Of a stretch of DNA of 54,659 nt, positions 46,183 to 54,659 are shown in pieces (the first letter of the stretch is position 1; each line of letters opens with the position of its first letter). Origin of the DNA: a virus; the IMG/VR virus record IMGVR_UViG_3300010158_000088, positions 1-54,659 of that record; one strand, given 5' to 3'. The position numbers and the translations under genes are program-made. Below the pieces are notes generated by a model. The model ran no database searches. It saw only the letters and a program-made list of their open reading frames with translations, and was not told the origin of the DNA.

Positions 46183-47205
46183 TTAGCACCTTTTCCATTC
46201 TGTAAATTTCATTTTAGCTTCCAAACCTGAAAATATATTTTTTGCTACAATTTTGGCAGCATCAATACCATTTTCAACCATTTCATTTATGTCCTTTTCT
46301 TCAATGTTCTGAGGCCATATAACCACATTATAATGCCGTTCTATAACCTTGTCAAGCACTCGGACAACATCCTTATTCCTCGGTTGGTTATCAATAATCA
46401 TAACCAATTTATCTTTTGGCAAATCTAATAATTCCATTTTACCGAAAGATGTACCACCTACTGCGATTGCATTTGGTAAAAACAAACTATCCAATGGACC
46501 CTCAGTTACATAAATTGGTTTGTTTTTATCAACCTCATTCATTCCAAATATCAAGGCATCGTCCTCTTTAATTTTAATAACCAAATATCTTAAGGATTCT
46601 CCTCGCAATCCTCTGCAAGTTACTCCTGAGAGTTGACCAATATTATTATAAAAAGGAATAACTAACCTAGGTTCTTCTGTTGTTATTTTGTCTTTATATT
46701 TATCAGAAAGTTGCACGATGTGCTTTATGTTGGAAATAAAGTACAAACGGTTGAACATTGCCTTTGGAATTTTTCTTTTAAGACAGAACTGAACTGCTTC
46801 ATTGTCTTCGGGTAAAGTATCAAGCCTATCCAATATTTTATCTAATAATGTCTCTTCCTTCTTCTCAAAAACAGGCTCTTCCTTTCTAAATTTGTCCTCA
46901 ATCTTTTGATGTGGCTTGTTCATTGGCAAGCCTTCATTATATCGTTCCATTACATATTGGTTATACTGAAAACTATCTAGTTGTTTTAGGAATGAACCAA
47001 AGTGCATGGAAACACTACAATTATGACACTTATAATACAAATCATTTTTAGCAACATAAAAATAACCACGTGTTTTACTTTGTTTTTTTGATGAGTCTCC
47101 GCAAAGAATACATCTGCAGTTGTAAAGGCGTTCGCTCTTTTGTTTGAACAGAGGCAAGCGGTTACTTATTAGTTTGAGATATTTAAGATCAGTGAATAAA
47201 GACAA
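46183..47205 (-). CDS. 61: DNA primase (T4 gp61-like)
   Basis: 340 aa (T4 gp61 is 342). Zinc domain at 30-63: C32-C35 (RCILCGDSS) and C60-C63 (YKCHNCS). TOPRIM core: E235 in IYVTEGPLDSLFLP and D272 in LVMIIDNQPRNKD. Makes RNA primers for lagging-strand synthesis with the helicase (not in the window). Own sigma70-type promoter at 47230..47258. Confidence 0.9.
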   Translation of the reverse strand: MSLFTDLKYLKLISNRLPLFKQKSERLYNCRCILCGDSSKKQSKTRGYFYVAKNDLYYKCHNCSVSMHFGSFLKQLDSFQYNQYVMERYNEGLPMNKPHQKIEDKFRKEEPVFEKKEETLLDKILDRLDTLPEDNEAVQFCLKRKIPKAMFNRLYFISNIKHIVQLSDKYKDKITTEEPRLVIPFYNNIGQLSGVTCRGLRGESLRYLVIKIKEDDALIFGMNEVDKNKPIYVTEGPLDSLFLPNAIAVGGTSFGKMELLDLPKDKLVMIIDNQPRNKDVVRVLDKVIERHYNVVIWPQNIEEKDINEMVENGIDAAKIVAKNIFSGLEAKMKFTEWKRC

Positions 47206-47229
47206 AACGAGACTCCCATTAGAGTCTTT

Positions 47230-47258
47230 ATTATAATATAATTTTAGGGAGAAGTCAA
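47230..47258 (-). promoter_or_regulatory. sigma70-type early promoter (primase)
   Basis: TTGACT, 17-nt spacer ending AAATTATAT, TATAAT on the minus strand. Confidence 0.8.
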
Positions 47259-47262
47259 GTGT

Positions 47263-47601
47263 TTAGAACAACTTTTCCAATTTAATATGAGCCAAAACGT
47301 AGCCTGCAGCAATAGCGCCGCCCATTACCATCCAGCGCCATTTTTCGATGGCAGCCATTTTATCTGAAATAGCTTTATGTTGATCTGTACTAGCCTTGGT
47401 TTGTTCATCGAGTTTTTCCATAACCTTGTCATGTTTGGTTTCAATATTGGTAATCATGTCATCGCGCATTTCACTTATGCGATGATGTAGAGTAGAATAA
47501 TTGGAATCAATCCTACCTTCAAGCTTTTCCACAGTTCGGGTAATTCCCTTAACTTCTGTTTCTAATACTGTTATGCGTTGTAATTCTTCTTGTTCAGGCA
47601 T
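47263..47601 (-). CDS. coiled-coil protein with C-terminal membrane anchor, 112 aa
   Basis: Heptad-like helix through residues 8-80 (RITVLETEVKGITRTVEKLE, DKVMEKLDEQTKASTDQHKA), then a short hydrophobic MVMGGAIAAGYVLAHI tail anchor. Resembles small hemolysin XhlA-like/holin-associated phage proteins in plan. Could be part of lysis control; not proven. Confidence 0.6.
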   Translation of the reverse strand: MPEQEELQRITVLETEVKGITRTVEKLEGRIDSNYSTLHHRISEMRDDMITNIETKHDKVMEKLDEQTKASTDQHKAISDKMAAIEKWRWMVMGGAIAAGYVLAHIKLEKLF

Positions 47602-48151
47602 TCGGTTTTCCTCTTTTGAACATGCTATTAGTAGATGTCCATTTTCTTTGTGCTTTTTTATTTACTGGGGGATTTTTATCTAAGCCTGCCACACCTGCAG
47701 TTGCAGCCGCATTATTTGCGGGTGCACCTTCACCTTCTTCTGAAACAAATTGTCTAAAAGATAAAATTTTACTTTTATCTAGTGCTGCATTTACTTCCAT
47801 TAGTTCTATTGTTAGGTCCTCGTTAAGCTTTAATAAAAATTTCTCTTCAAGGTTAATTGACTCTTTACCGTTAGCAAGATCTTCTTTAATTAAAGCATAT
47901 GCCGCAGCAAGTGACACTAATTTTTTATTTTCTATTGGTACTTTATTTATAATTCTTTTTAATCGGAAAACTAATCTGTGAAGCAGGGTGTAGGCATCTC
48001 TTTCTTCGACAGTATTAAGATCTCGCATCTTCATTAGTTCTTTACCCGTCTTATCGATTATGCCAAGACGAAAAGCTTCGGTGTTCTCAAAAGGAACAAC
48101 CAACATATGTAGTATTCTAAATGCGATGACTGAGTCTACAAATTTTCCCAT
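47594..48151 (-). CDS. conserved T4-like phage protein, 185 aa
   Basis: MGKFVDSVIAFRILHMLVVP, TGKELMKMRDLNTVEERDA, TLLHRLVFRLKRIINKVPIE; helical, then a Pro/Ala/Lys-rich basic tail from 145. Similar proteins occur next to structural genes in T4-like cyanophages. Function unknown. TAATG overlap with the next gene. Confidence 0.7.
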   Translation of the reverse strand: MGKFVDSVIAFRILHMLVVPFENTEAFRLGIIDKTGKELMKMRDLNTVEERDAYTLLHRLVFRLKRIINKVPIENKKLVSLAAAYALIKEDLANGKESINLEEKFLLKLNEDLTIELMEVNAALDKSKILSFRQFVSEEGEGAPANNAAATAGVAGLDKNPPVNKKAQRKWTSTNSMFKRGKPNA

Positions 48152-48540
48152 TAAATCCTCTTTAAATCTTCTAGTATTGATTCATCTATAGGAATGTCTT
48201 TATCTAAGATCTCTATTCCAGGAGACACTATTATCTTTAATGGCATATAGTTTAAAAACACAAGAAATGTTTTTACCTGAGGCCAAAATTTTTTCTCTAA
48301 TTTATAAAACAACATCTTTGTTGTTGCTTCAACACCAAATAAATTACCAAGAACAATTATATGATTTAATATCAATCGTTCTTTTAATTCTTTACCTACA
48401 TTATGTTTTCTTAACAATCGCTTAATGTACTTAAATCTTTTCAAATCATCCAAAAATTCATCCATCCCAATGCAAGAAGGATTATCATAATTTTTAATGG
48501 CATACATCATAAAATTGTCTTCAGTCAATTCATTTATCAT
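48151..48540 (-). CDS. conserved T4-like phage protein, 129 aa
   Basis: MINELTEDNFMMYAIKNYDN, RFKYIKRLLRKHNVGKELKE, RLILNHIIVLGNLFGVEATT, KTFLVFLNYMPLKII: helical, near a T4-like cyanophage family (DUF7207-like pattern by memory). Function unknown. Followed by the 185-aa gene. Confidence 0.65.
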   Translation of the reverse strand: MINELTEDNFMMYAIKNYDNPSCIGMDEFLDDLKRFKYIKRLLRKHNVGKELKERLILNHIIVLGNLFGVEATTKMLFYKLEKKFWPQVKTFLVFLNYMPLKIIVSPGIEILDKDIPIDESILEDLKRI

Positions 48541-48541
48541 T

Positions 48542-50170
48542 TTAGGTCAGTGTTATAGTTCCATTTGTTAGTGTTAAGGGTCCTGTAAGACCAACTGCCC
48601 CGCCCGTTTGCGATGCTAATGCATTAAAGGGGTCGTATAAAAATTTATTTTTCGTACTTAATGATGATCGATTGTTTAGGTAATCGCTTAAATTAACATT
48701 CCCGGTATTATATATAACACCAGAAATTGACGCTGTATTTGTCGTCCATATTTTTAATTGGTTGGGAGTAACTCCTGGATTCATTTGTAAAAATGTTGCC
48801 AACACACCGCATACCTGAGGTGCTGCTTGAGATGTACCACTTAAAACAACTTGTTTAAAACCACTATCCAAGTTATAACTTACTGCACTAAATCTATTTG
48901 TATTACTGCAGCAACTCATTATATTTGACCCAGGTGCCCATATGTCGATACCATTGCCCGAGGCGCTAAAATCTGCTTTTTGATCTAGGTTTGCGGCACG
49001 TACAGTTGAATCTATGCAACCCACCTTAAAGGCTTGATCATCTATTGGACTACTTCCCCTGTGCCAATAATATGTATCACCTGCAGTAATATAGTTATTA
49101 TAATCTGCACCCGATGCGACATCTATTTTTGTGTAATGATTACCACCCGCAATAATTACATGTACGCCTTCATCTATTAATTCTTGTATGTCTGTATCAA
49201 CTGAGCCAATTTGTGTAGATGTGGTATAGGATATCATATCTGTAGATAGGGCATTAATTACACCTACCGGATATAAACCAAAATACCATTTTTTAATATA
49301 ACCAGATATTTGCGCACCCGAATAACTATTGCCCCGGTAGTTTATTGCTGTTATATTTGAGGTTGTAATTGTAGTAGTATATCCCCAACTCATATTAACA
49401 ATGGTTGGTCTTTTCTTTCCTGAGGAAGCCTCTACAGGTTTATTTCTATGCCACAATTTAATTACATCAAAGCAATCTGTAACGGATATACCTGTACCCG
49501 AATCTCCTGAACCTTCAAGCCCTGATACTTTTATGGAAAAAACATTTGCATTCTTTGCCCAACCAAAAGTTTTACCTGCAACAATACCTGCAACATGAGT
49601 TCCGTGACCATCATAATCTCTGTAATGGTTCCCGCTTTGAGTACCACCTAATCCGCTAGCAGTATACCAATCTATTTGTTGTACTCGAGAATTGCCTTTG
49701 GCATCTGTAAACTCAGGATGTGCCACTTCTAATCCGCTATCCTGTATAACAACATCAACTCCTGTACCATCCAGAAAATAATCATAGCCTGGTACAGTAG
49801 GTGATAAATTAGCACCGAATACATTGTTATTGTTACTTACACGAACTAGGCCCCAATTTACATTTGCACCATTGGATGTAATTGGTTTATTAAAACTGCC
49901 CGTTTGTCTGGCTCTAATACCAATTTGGATATCTGTTCTTTGTTCTGGAGGAATCTCTACAGAATAGACTCTATCATCATTCTTTAATGTGTCGGCTTCT
50001 TCATCTGTAAGTGAGTAATGGCAGCTACGCAAACTGCCGTCTCTGTTGTTCACTATATCTACACGCCTATTAGGCACAAAAAGGAGTCCATCTGTCTCGG
50101 ACTCCATTTGTGACCAAAATAAATTATAATCTACGTCACGTTTTAAACTGACGATATATTCTTTTAACAT
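48542..50170 (-). CDS. subtilisin-like serine protease, virion-associated, 542 aa
   Basis: Peptidase S8 triad: D144 (VIQDSGLEVAHP), H189 (YDGHGTHVAGIVAG) and S447 (LSGTSQAAPQVCG); oxyanion N344 (AGGNH). Residues 1-75 look like an inhibitor-I9-type propeptide; C-terminal 40 residues end VGLTGPLTLTNGTITLT, like a fibre-module end. It lies among virion genes and has no signal peptide, so it may be a virion component that processes structural proteins or digests host surface proteins. A serine protease of this type is unusual for T4 itself. Confidence 0.85.
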   Translation of the reverse strand: MLKEYIVSLKRDVDYNLFWSQMESETDGLLFVPNRRVDIVNNRDGSLRSCHYSLTDEEADTLKNDDRVYSVEIPPEQRTDIQIGIRARQTGSFNKPITSNGANVNWGLVRVSNNNNVFGANLSPTVPGYDYFLDGTGVDVVIQDSGLEVAHPEFTDAKGNSRVQQIDWYTASGLGGTQSGNHYRDYDGHGTHVAGIVAGKTFGWAKNANVFSIKVSGLEGSGDSGTGISVTDCFDVIKLWHRNKPVEASSGKKRPTIVNMSWGYTTTITTSNITAINYRGNSYSGAQISGYIKKWYFGLYPVGVINALSTDMISYTTSTQIGSVDTDIQELIDEGVHVIIAGGNHYTKIDVASGADYNNYITAGDTYYWHRGSSPIDDQAFKVGCIDSTVRAANLDQKADFSASGNGIDIWAPGSNIMSCCSNTNRFSAVSYNLDSGFKQVVLSGTSQAAPQVCGVLATFLQMNPGVTPNQLKIWTTNTASISGVIYNTGNVNLSDYLNNRSSLSTKNKFLYDPFNALASQTGGAVGLTGPLTLTNGTITLT

Positions 50171-50171
50171 A

Positions 50172-50465
50172 CTAGTGTAGGTTTATCCAACCGCCCGAAG
50201 CATAAACTTGTAATTTATTTGTTTGTGAATTGAAGATAATTGTGCCATTGGACACAGTAAGTGCATTGGCTTGGGAAGAATTATAACTTGGTGCTATAAT
50301 AGTATTGGCTGTAATACTACCAGTAACTCTAACATTGCCGTTGATATTACCCAGTAAGTCTTGTGCAGTAACTGCCTTACTGGTATTTGATTGGACAACA
50401 TACATCAAATCTGTAAGATTAATAGATGTTGCTCTTTGTAATTCTGATACTTTTAATTTTGACAT
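50172..50465 (-). CDS. short fibre-module protein, 97 aa
   Basis: SKLKVSELQRATSINLTDLM then VVQSNTSKAVTAQDLLGNIN, VRVTGSITANTIIAPSYNS and a C-terminal NKLQVYASGGWINLH. The LQRATSxNxTDLMYVVQ start and the LQVYxSGGWxNL end are typical of T4-like cyanophage tail-fibre modules (tail collar/adaptor pieces). One base after the glycine-rich gene's stop region. Confidence 0.7.
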   Translation of the reverse strand: MSKLKVSELQRATSINLTDLMYVVQSNTSKAVTAQDLLGNINGNVRVTGSITANTIIAPSYNSSQANALTVSNGTIIFNSQTNKLQVYASGGWINLH

Positions 50466-50473
50466 AGTTTATT

Positions 50474-51451
50474 TTAAGCTGTATATGTGCCGGAACTTTG
50501 GAAAGTTAATACTGTTTTACCTGGCGCTGAAGGTGGATTAGATGCTGCAACATTAGAACCTGTAAATGTACCAGAATATGACGGAGTCGGTATGGCTAGT
50601 ATAGCAACACCCGACCCACCTGCTGCTCCGGAAATAGTTGGTGACCCGACAATTTGAGATCTTCCCCCTCCGCCTGTTCCTGTATATATTGTGCCGGCAA
50701 CCGCAGCAAGGTCTTTATTCCCGCCGGTGCCCCCAGAAACACTCACATTACCCCCGGCCGCAGTAGGAGGCGTGAGGGCGGGGTTAAAAGCAGTGTCAGT
50801 TCCGCCACCGCCACCGCAGCTATATATGATGCCGGTGCTTTGAACAAAGCTCCAAGAAGATCCATTACCTCCAGCGCCTCCACGGCCGCCTGGGGCTACT
50901 TTGTCCCCACCAGCGGTGGCGGCACCACCGCCACCACCACCACCAAGGTATGACAAGCCACCGGGATTGCCTTGTCCAATTATAGCGTTGCCCCGTGTAC
51001 CGACATTGGCTGTACCTGTACATGTACCACCACCCGACCCACCTATATTTCCATCAAAAGTGTCGTTATTAGTTGGTGGGGCGGCACCACCGCCACTACC
51101 ACCACCGTATGCAACAGTGGCTGTAAAAGTTGAGTTGCTAAGTGTTGTATTAGAACCGTTGGCTGCTCTTGCTAACCCCACGCCGGCTGGGCCACCCGCA
51201 CCAACGGTAATCGTATATACTGAGTAACCGGTCAGGTTGGCGGACCCCTGGACAAAGCCACCAGCACCACCTCCGCTGCCGCAATAGCCGCCTGGTATTG
51301 TGCCACCGCCACCGCCACCGCCACCCACTAGTAAAAAATCCACCGCATAGGATGGTCTGGGATCGATCCCAGATATAATTGCAGGTATATTAGCTTGGGC
51401 GTTTAATCTAGATACTGACCCTTTTCTAGTAGAACCCAACTTAAATCCCAT
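50474..51451 (-). CDS. glycine-rich adhesin-like protein, 325 aa (copy A2)
   Basis: N-terminus GFKLGSTRKGSVSRLNAQAN resembles that of 26070..26966; then YAVDFLLVGGGGGGGG and poly-Gly blocks with NLTGYSVYTITVGAGGPAG and NSTFTATVAYGGGSGGG; ends KTVLTFQSSGTYTA. Together with the 109-aa gene it forms a second copy of the [110-aa + glycine-rich] module found at 26070-27298. Confidence 0.75.
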   Translation of the reverse strand: MGFKLGSTRKGSVSRLNAQANIPAIISGIDPRPSYAVDFLLVGGGGGGGGTIPGGYCGSGGGAGGFVQGSANLTGYSVYTITVGAGGPAGVGLARAANGSNTTLSNSTFTATVAYGGGSGGGAAPPTNNDTFDGNIGGSGGGTCTGTANVGTRGNAIIGQGNPGGLSYLGGGGGGGAATAGGDKVAPGGRGGAGGNGSSWSFVQSTGIIYSCGGGGGTDTAFNPALTPPTAAGGNVSVSGGTGGNKDLAAVAGTIYTGTGGGGRSQIVGSPTISGAAGGSGVAILAIPTPSYSGTFTGSNVAASNPPSAPGKTVLTFQSSGTYTA

Positions 51452-51780
51452 TAGGTAATCTCCGTACCAAATACTGCAAAACTTACGTTGCCTTGAAATG
51501 AATACCCTGTAATAACATCAGTATTACCTAAAGACATACCTAGCGATAGTGCAATAGTATCTTGTGCAGGAATAGGTGAATCAAATACAATGTAATGTTT
51601 AGATGTGCCCGTTACACCTGCTGGTCTAATAGCTATTCTAAATGTAACATTTGATTGCGATTGATTACATACATTTAGAGTAGAGATAATTGCGCTCGCA
51701 CCTGCGGGAACAGTATACAAATCCACGTTTGCATTTGCCCCCGACATTGCCTGCCCTAAAACTTTATATGAATACGCCAT
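51451..51780 (-). CDS. small virion protein, 109 aa (copy B)
   Basis: AYSYKVLGQAMSGANANVDL, TVPAGASAIISTLNVCN, VTFRIAIRPAGV, QDTIALSLGMSLGNTDVI, QGNVSFAVFGTEIT: paralog of 26966..27298 along its length (same motif order, similar size). TAATG overlap with the glycine-rich gene. A paired function is likely. Confidence 0.72.
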   Translation of the reverse strand: MAYSYKVLGQAMSGANANVDLYTVPAGASAIISTLNVCNQSQSNVTFRIAIRPAGVTGTSKHYIVFDSPIPAQDTIALSLGMSLGNTDVITGYSFQGNVSFAVFGTEIT

Positions 51781-51790
51781 TTAATTTTCC

Positions 51791-54659
51791 TTATAATAGA
51801 GATAACAGAAACGGATGTATCTGTTCCTGCACAATTGCGTTAATTTGTCCATTGGCCGAAATTGTTAAATTTTGTCCAACAGTTATATTACTATTTATTT
51901 GTCCGTTAGGCAGAACTTCAGTATTTTTTCCACCAAGATATGTTCCTGTGCCATTTAATGTTGGTAGCTCTCTTATTTCTACAGTTACACCTGTTCTTGG
52001 AGGAGTTGTAAATCTTAATAATCCGTTGTTTACGGAGTAATCTATTCCTGGAACTTGGGCTACGCCGTTTTCAAATACTAAAATACTCGAATCTGTAAAA
52101 TTATTACTAATAAGTGTAGTATTTGCTACGCTATTACCGTAAAATAATCTACTGTTAAAATCTTTAGCTAAAACTTGAGCTACATCTAATATTCTAACAT
52201 CTATATCCGCATTTGTTGCAGGGGCACCACTTAAAGTAATTACATTGCCGCTTAGAGTATATGCATTAGATAATTGTGTAACACCATTAATAATAACAGT
52301 TACATAGTTATTATTTACAGGAGTAACAGGAAGATTCAAAGTTATTACTTGAGCATTACCCCTAAATGTAGCAATGTATGGTTTAAATACTGCCCCAGGA
52401 GCCATTGCTGCATATACTCTGGCATTTGAGAAGTATAGGTTTGCACCACCTTCAGCTAAATTAGCAGTTGTAAGTCCAGCTAATGATACTGTACCTGCTG
52501 AAGTATTGGATCTAATCTGACCATTTGCCGCAATTACGATAGTTGCATCTGTAGATAACGCAGATATTACTCTTGAATTAGTATAGTAAAGATTAGATCC
52601 TTCAGCAACATTTGATGTTGTTAAGTATGGTGTTAATACAGATACAACACGAGCATTAGTATAATATAAATTAGATGCAGATTCAATTACGTTTGCTGTA
52701 TACAATCCTAACCAGCTATTGGCTTGAATATTATTAGCAGATATCAAATTGGCGCCGGTCATAGAACCGCCGGTGCCTGAACCAAAGAATGCGGTGTTTG
52801 CTACTACACTACCTATAGTGGCATTGCCAATAACAATATTACCTGTTAAAGCTGATAATACTCTTGTATTAGTATAGTAAAGGTTTGAGCCTTCTGTTAA
52901 ATTAGCAGTTGTAAAATTACTAATACTTAAAACAGTATTTGCCACATTGGATGTTGATGCAAATCCCGATGTTGCGGATGCTGTTGCATTAATTTGTCCG
53001 TTGGCTTGAATCTGTATACCTGATCCTGCCAATGTTGGCAATAATGCAATTACATTAGCAAATACTCTAGCGTTGGTAAAATATAAATTACCTGTCGTTT
53101 CTATTACATTGGCTGTATAAAGCCCCAACCAACTATTAGCTTGTATATTTGTGGCAGATATCAAATTGGCGCCGGTCATAGAACCGCCGGTGCCTGAACC
53201 AAAGAATGCCGTATTTGCTACAATATTATTAGCAGATATCAAATTGGCGCCTGTTACAGAACCACCGACCCCTGAACCAAAGAATGCCGTATTTGCTACT
53301 ACACTACCTATAGTGGCATTGCCTATGGTAATATTACCTGTTAATGCTGATAGAACACGAGTATTAGTATAATAAAGATTAGAACCTTCTGCTAAATTAG
53401 CAGTAGTAAAATTACTTAAAGTTAAAACAGTATTTGCCACATTGGATGTTGATGCAAATCCCGATGTTGCTGATGCTGTTGCATTAATTTGACCATTAGC
53501 CTGAATCTGTATACCAGAGCCAGCTAAGCTAGGTAATAATGCAATTACATTTGAGTATACTCTAGCATTGGTAAAATATAGGTTTGTATTTTCAATTACG
53601 TTAGATGTATACAATCCTAACCAACTATTAGCTTGTATATTTGTGGCAGATATTAAATTTGCACCTGTTACAGAACCGCCGGTGCCAGAACCAAAGGATG
53701 CTGTATTTGCTATTACATTACCTGTGGTAACATTAACTGCAGTAATATTATTAGTTTGAATATTATTTGCGGATATTAAGTTTGCCCCAGCTATTATTCC
53801 GCCTGTGCCTGTTCCAAATAGTAATGTGCCTGTTGCTATTACATTGCCCGCTGTAACATTTCCTGAGGTAACATAGCTATTGGATACAGAAGTGCCTGTA
53901 ACTAAATTACCTACTACAAGATTACCTGTTAATGCAGATAATACTCTGGCGTTAGTGTAGTAAAGATTCGAACCCTCAGAAACATTAGATGTTGTTAAGA
54001 ATGGTGCAAGTGTTGCTAGAGATAATGATTGGGCGTTTGCGTTAATTTGTCCGTTGGCTTGAATCTGTATACCTGATCCTGCCAATGTTGGCAATAATGC
54101 GATTACATTGGAATAAACTCTAGCATTGGTAAAATAAAGGTTTATATTTTCGATTACATTAGATGTATACAATCCTAACCAACTATTAGCTTGTATATTA
54201 TTTGCGGATATTAAGTTTGCACCTGTTACAGAACCGCCGGTGCCTGAACCAAAGAATGCAATGCCAGTTGCTATTACATTACCTGCGGTTACATTACCTG
54301 TGGTAACATAACTATTAGATACAGAAGTGCCTGTAACTAGATTACCAATAGTAACATTACCTGTTAACGCTGATATAACACGCGCATTTGTATAATAAAG
54401 GTTCGATCCTTCAGATACATTTGATGTTGTTAAGAATGGTGCAAGAGTTGCCAGGGATATTGATTGAGCGCTTGCATTAATTTGACCATTGGCTTGAATC
54501 TGTATACCTGATCCAGCTAATGAGGGTAATAGTGCGATTACATTTGAATAAACTCTTGCATTTGTAAAATATAAATTACCTGCTGTTTCTATTACGTTTG
54601 CTGTATATAAACCTAACCAAGTAATACCTTGTATATTATTTGCGGATAACAAATTAGCG
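51791..54659 (-). CDS. repetitive tail-fibre protein, C-terminal 956 codons (truncated at window edge)
   Basis: The true start lies to the right of the window: the first visible codons (ANLLSANNIQ) are in the middle of a repeat. The protein is built of repeated blocks of about 110-160 residues, each with NSWLGLYTANVIE, NLYFTNARVYSNVIALLP, GSGIQIQANGQINA, and TTANLAEGSNLYYTNTRVLS. The final 200 residues lose the repeats (PFKP-type linker, LPVTPVNNNYVTVIINGVTQ, TVEIRELPTLNGTG) and end IHPFLLSLL. Long fibres of T4-like cyanophages have such repeat ladders. Confidence 0.75.
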   Translation of the reverse strand, partial: ANLLSANNIQGITWLGLYTANVIETAGNLYFTNARVYSNVIALLPSLAGSGIQIQANGQINASAQSISLATLAPFLTTSNVSEGSNLYYTNARVISALTGNVTIGNLVTGTSVSNSYVTTGNVTAGNVIATGIAFFGSGTGGSVTGANLISANNIQANSWLGLYTSNVIENINLYFTNARVYSNVIALLPTLAGSGIQIQANGQINANAQSLSLATLAPFLTTSNVSEGSNLYYTNARVLSALTGNLVVGNLVTGTSVSNSYVTSGNVTAGNVIATGTLLFGTGTGGIIAGANLISANNIQTNNITAVNVTTGNVIANTASFGSGTGGSVTGANLISATNIQANSWLGLYTSNVIENTNLYFTNARVYSNVIALLPSLAGSGIQIQANGQINATASATSGFASTSNVANTVLTLSNFTTANLAEGSNLYYTNTRVLSALTGNITIGNATIGSVVANTAFFGSGVGGSVTGANLISANNIVANTAFFGSGTGGSMTGANLISATNIQANSWLGLYTANVIETTGNLYFTNARVFANVIALLPTLAGSGIQIQANGQINATASATSGFASTSNVANTVLSISNFTTANLTEGSNLYYTNTRVLSALTGNIVIGNATIGSVVANTAFFGSGTGGSMTGANLISANNIQANSWLGLYTANVIESASNLYYTNARVVSVLTPYLTTSNVAEGSNLYYTNSRVISALSTDATIVIAANGQIRSNTSAGTVSLAGLTTANLAEGGANLYFSNARVYAAMAPGAVFKPYIATFRGNAQVITLNLPVTPVNNNYVTVIINGVTQLSNAYTLSGNVITLSGAPATNADIDVRILDVAQVLAKDFNSRLFYGNSVANTTLISNNFTDSSILVFENGVAQVPGIDYSVNNGLLRFTTPPRTGVTVEIRELPTLNGTGTYLGGKNTEVLPNGQINSNITVGQNLTISANGQINAIVQEQIHPFLLSLL
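52600..54659 (-). repeat. direct repeats within the fibre gene
   Basis: Blocks around 52680-52760, 53080-53170, 53560-53650, 54120-54200 and 54560-54640 share about 60-80 nt (the ANVIE...NLYFTNARV segment), and the GGTGCCTGAACCAAAGAATG segment recurs near 52775, 53190, 53270 (variant), 53690 (variant) and 54240. The near identity at nucleotide level indicates recent amplification or slippage. Confidence 0.7.

Noticed and set aside
1-54659. CRISPR array, insertion sequence or integrase
   Set aside because: No regularly spaced short repeats with unique spacers, no transposase-like protein and no recombinase were found; the direct repeats present are coding repeats in fibre or adhesin genes.

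Overview
The window is a segment of a tailed-phage genome from the T4-like (Tevenvirinae-related myovirus) superfamily. It carries T4-type replication and late-transcription genes (N-terminus of a gp30-like DNA ligase, DsbA, RNase H, gp61-like primase). It also carries a nucleotide-synthesis set (NrdA, NrdB, ThyX, dCMP deaminase), T4-type late promoters (TATAAATA) and several small families that I recall from marine and freshwater cyanophages and pelagiphages. There are no photosynthesis genes. A two-component spanin, a SleB-type lysin and sigma70-type early promoters point to a Gram-negative, probably proteobacterial host; this is inference. Almost every gene reads on the minus strand, genes are packed with ATGA/TAATG overlaps, and I see no tRNA, rRNA or CRISPR array.

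Layout, left to right. 1-6.3 kb holds replication and late-transcription genes: ligase fragment, DsbA, a nucleotidyltransferase/sugar-isomerase fusion, a DUF6433-like gene with a probable -1 frameshift extension, RNase H and two large conserved unknowns. 6.3-19.2 kb is an early accessory region of about 45 mostly tiny genes. It is cut into short units by hairpin + TTGACA-17-TATAAT cassettes, and includes a holin-like protein, a Nudix hydrolase, an AAA+ ATPase, a GIY-YIG nuclease, a metallophosphoesterase and a SleB-type lysin. It also contains a non-coding 470-bp gap with three tandem promoter-like repeats and a divergent promoter facing the other way. 19.2-36.4 kb is a virion and host-recognition region: large fibre-like proteins, then two LamG-type proteins and six glycine-rich adhesin-like proteins in tandem, most sharing one short N-terminal module. 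36.4-45 kb holds metabolism: GIY-YIG nuclease, cytidylyltransferase, dCMP deaminase, NrdB, an IscU plus two A-type Fe-S carriers, NrdA, spanins and ThyX, interleaved with cysteine-rich microproteins. 45-48.5 kb holds a primase and conserved unknowns. 48.5-54.7 kb returns to virion genes: a subtilisin-like protease, a second copy of the [110-aa protein + glycine-rich protein] module, and the C-terminal part of a repetitive fibre that runs off the right end.

How it fits together. Early genes appear to be read from host-like sigma70 promoters and late virion genes from TATAAATA promoters, helped by DsbA. RNR, ThyX and the deaminase supply dNTPs, and the Fe-S proteins probably support host or phage Fe-S enzymes. 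The adhesin array, the sugar-nucleotide enzymes and the fibre genes look like a toolkit for dealing with variable host surfaces. The most notable items are the modular adhesin array (with a recombination relic), the repeated terminator-promoter cassettes, the frameshift candidate, the plus-strand antisense promoter, the tandem promoter-like repeats and the phage Fe-S assembly set.
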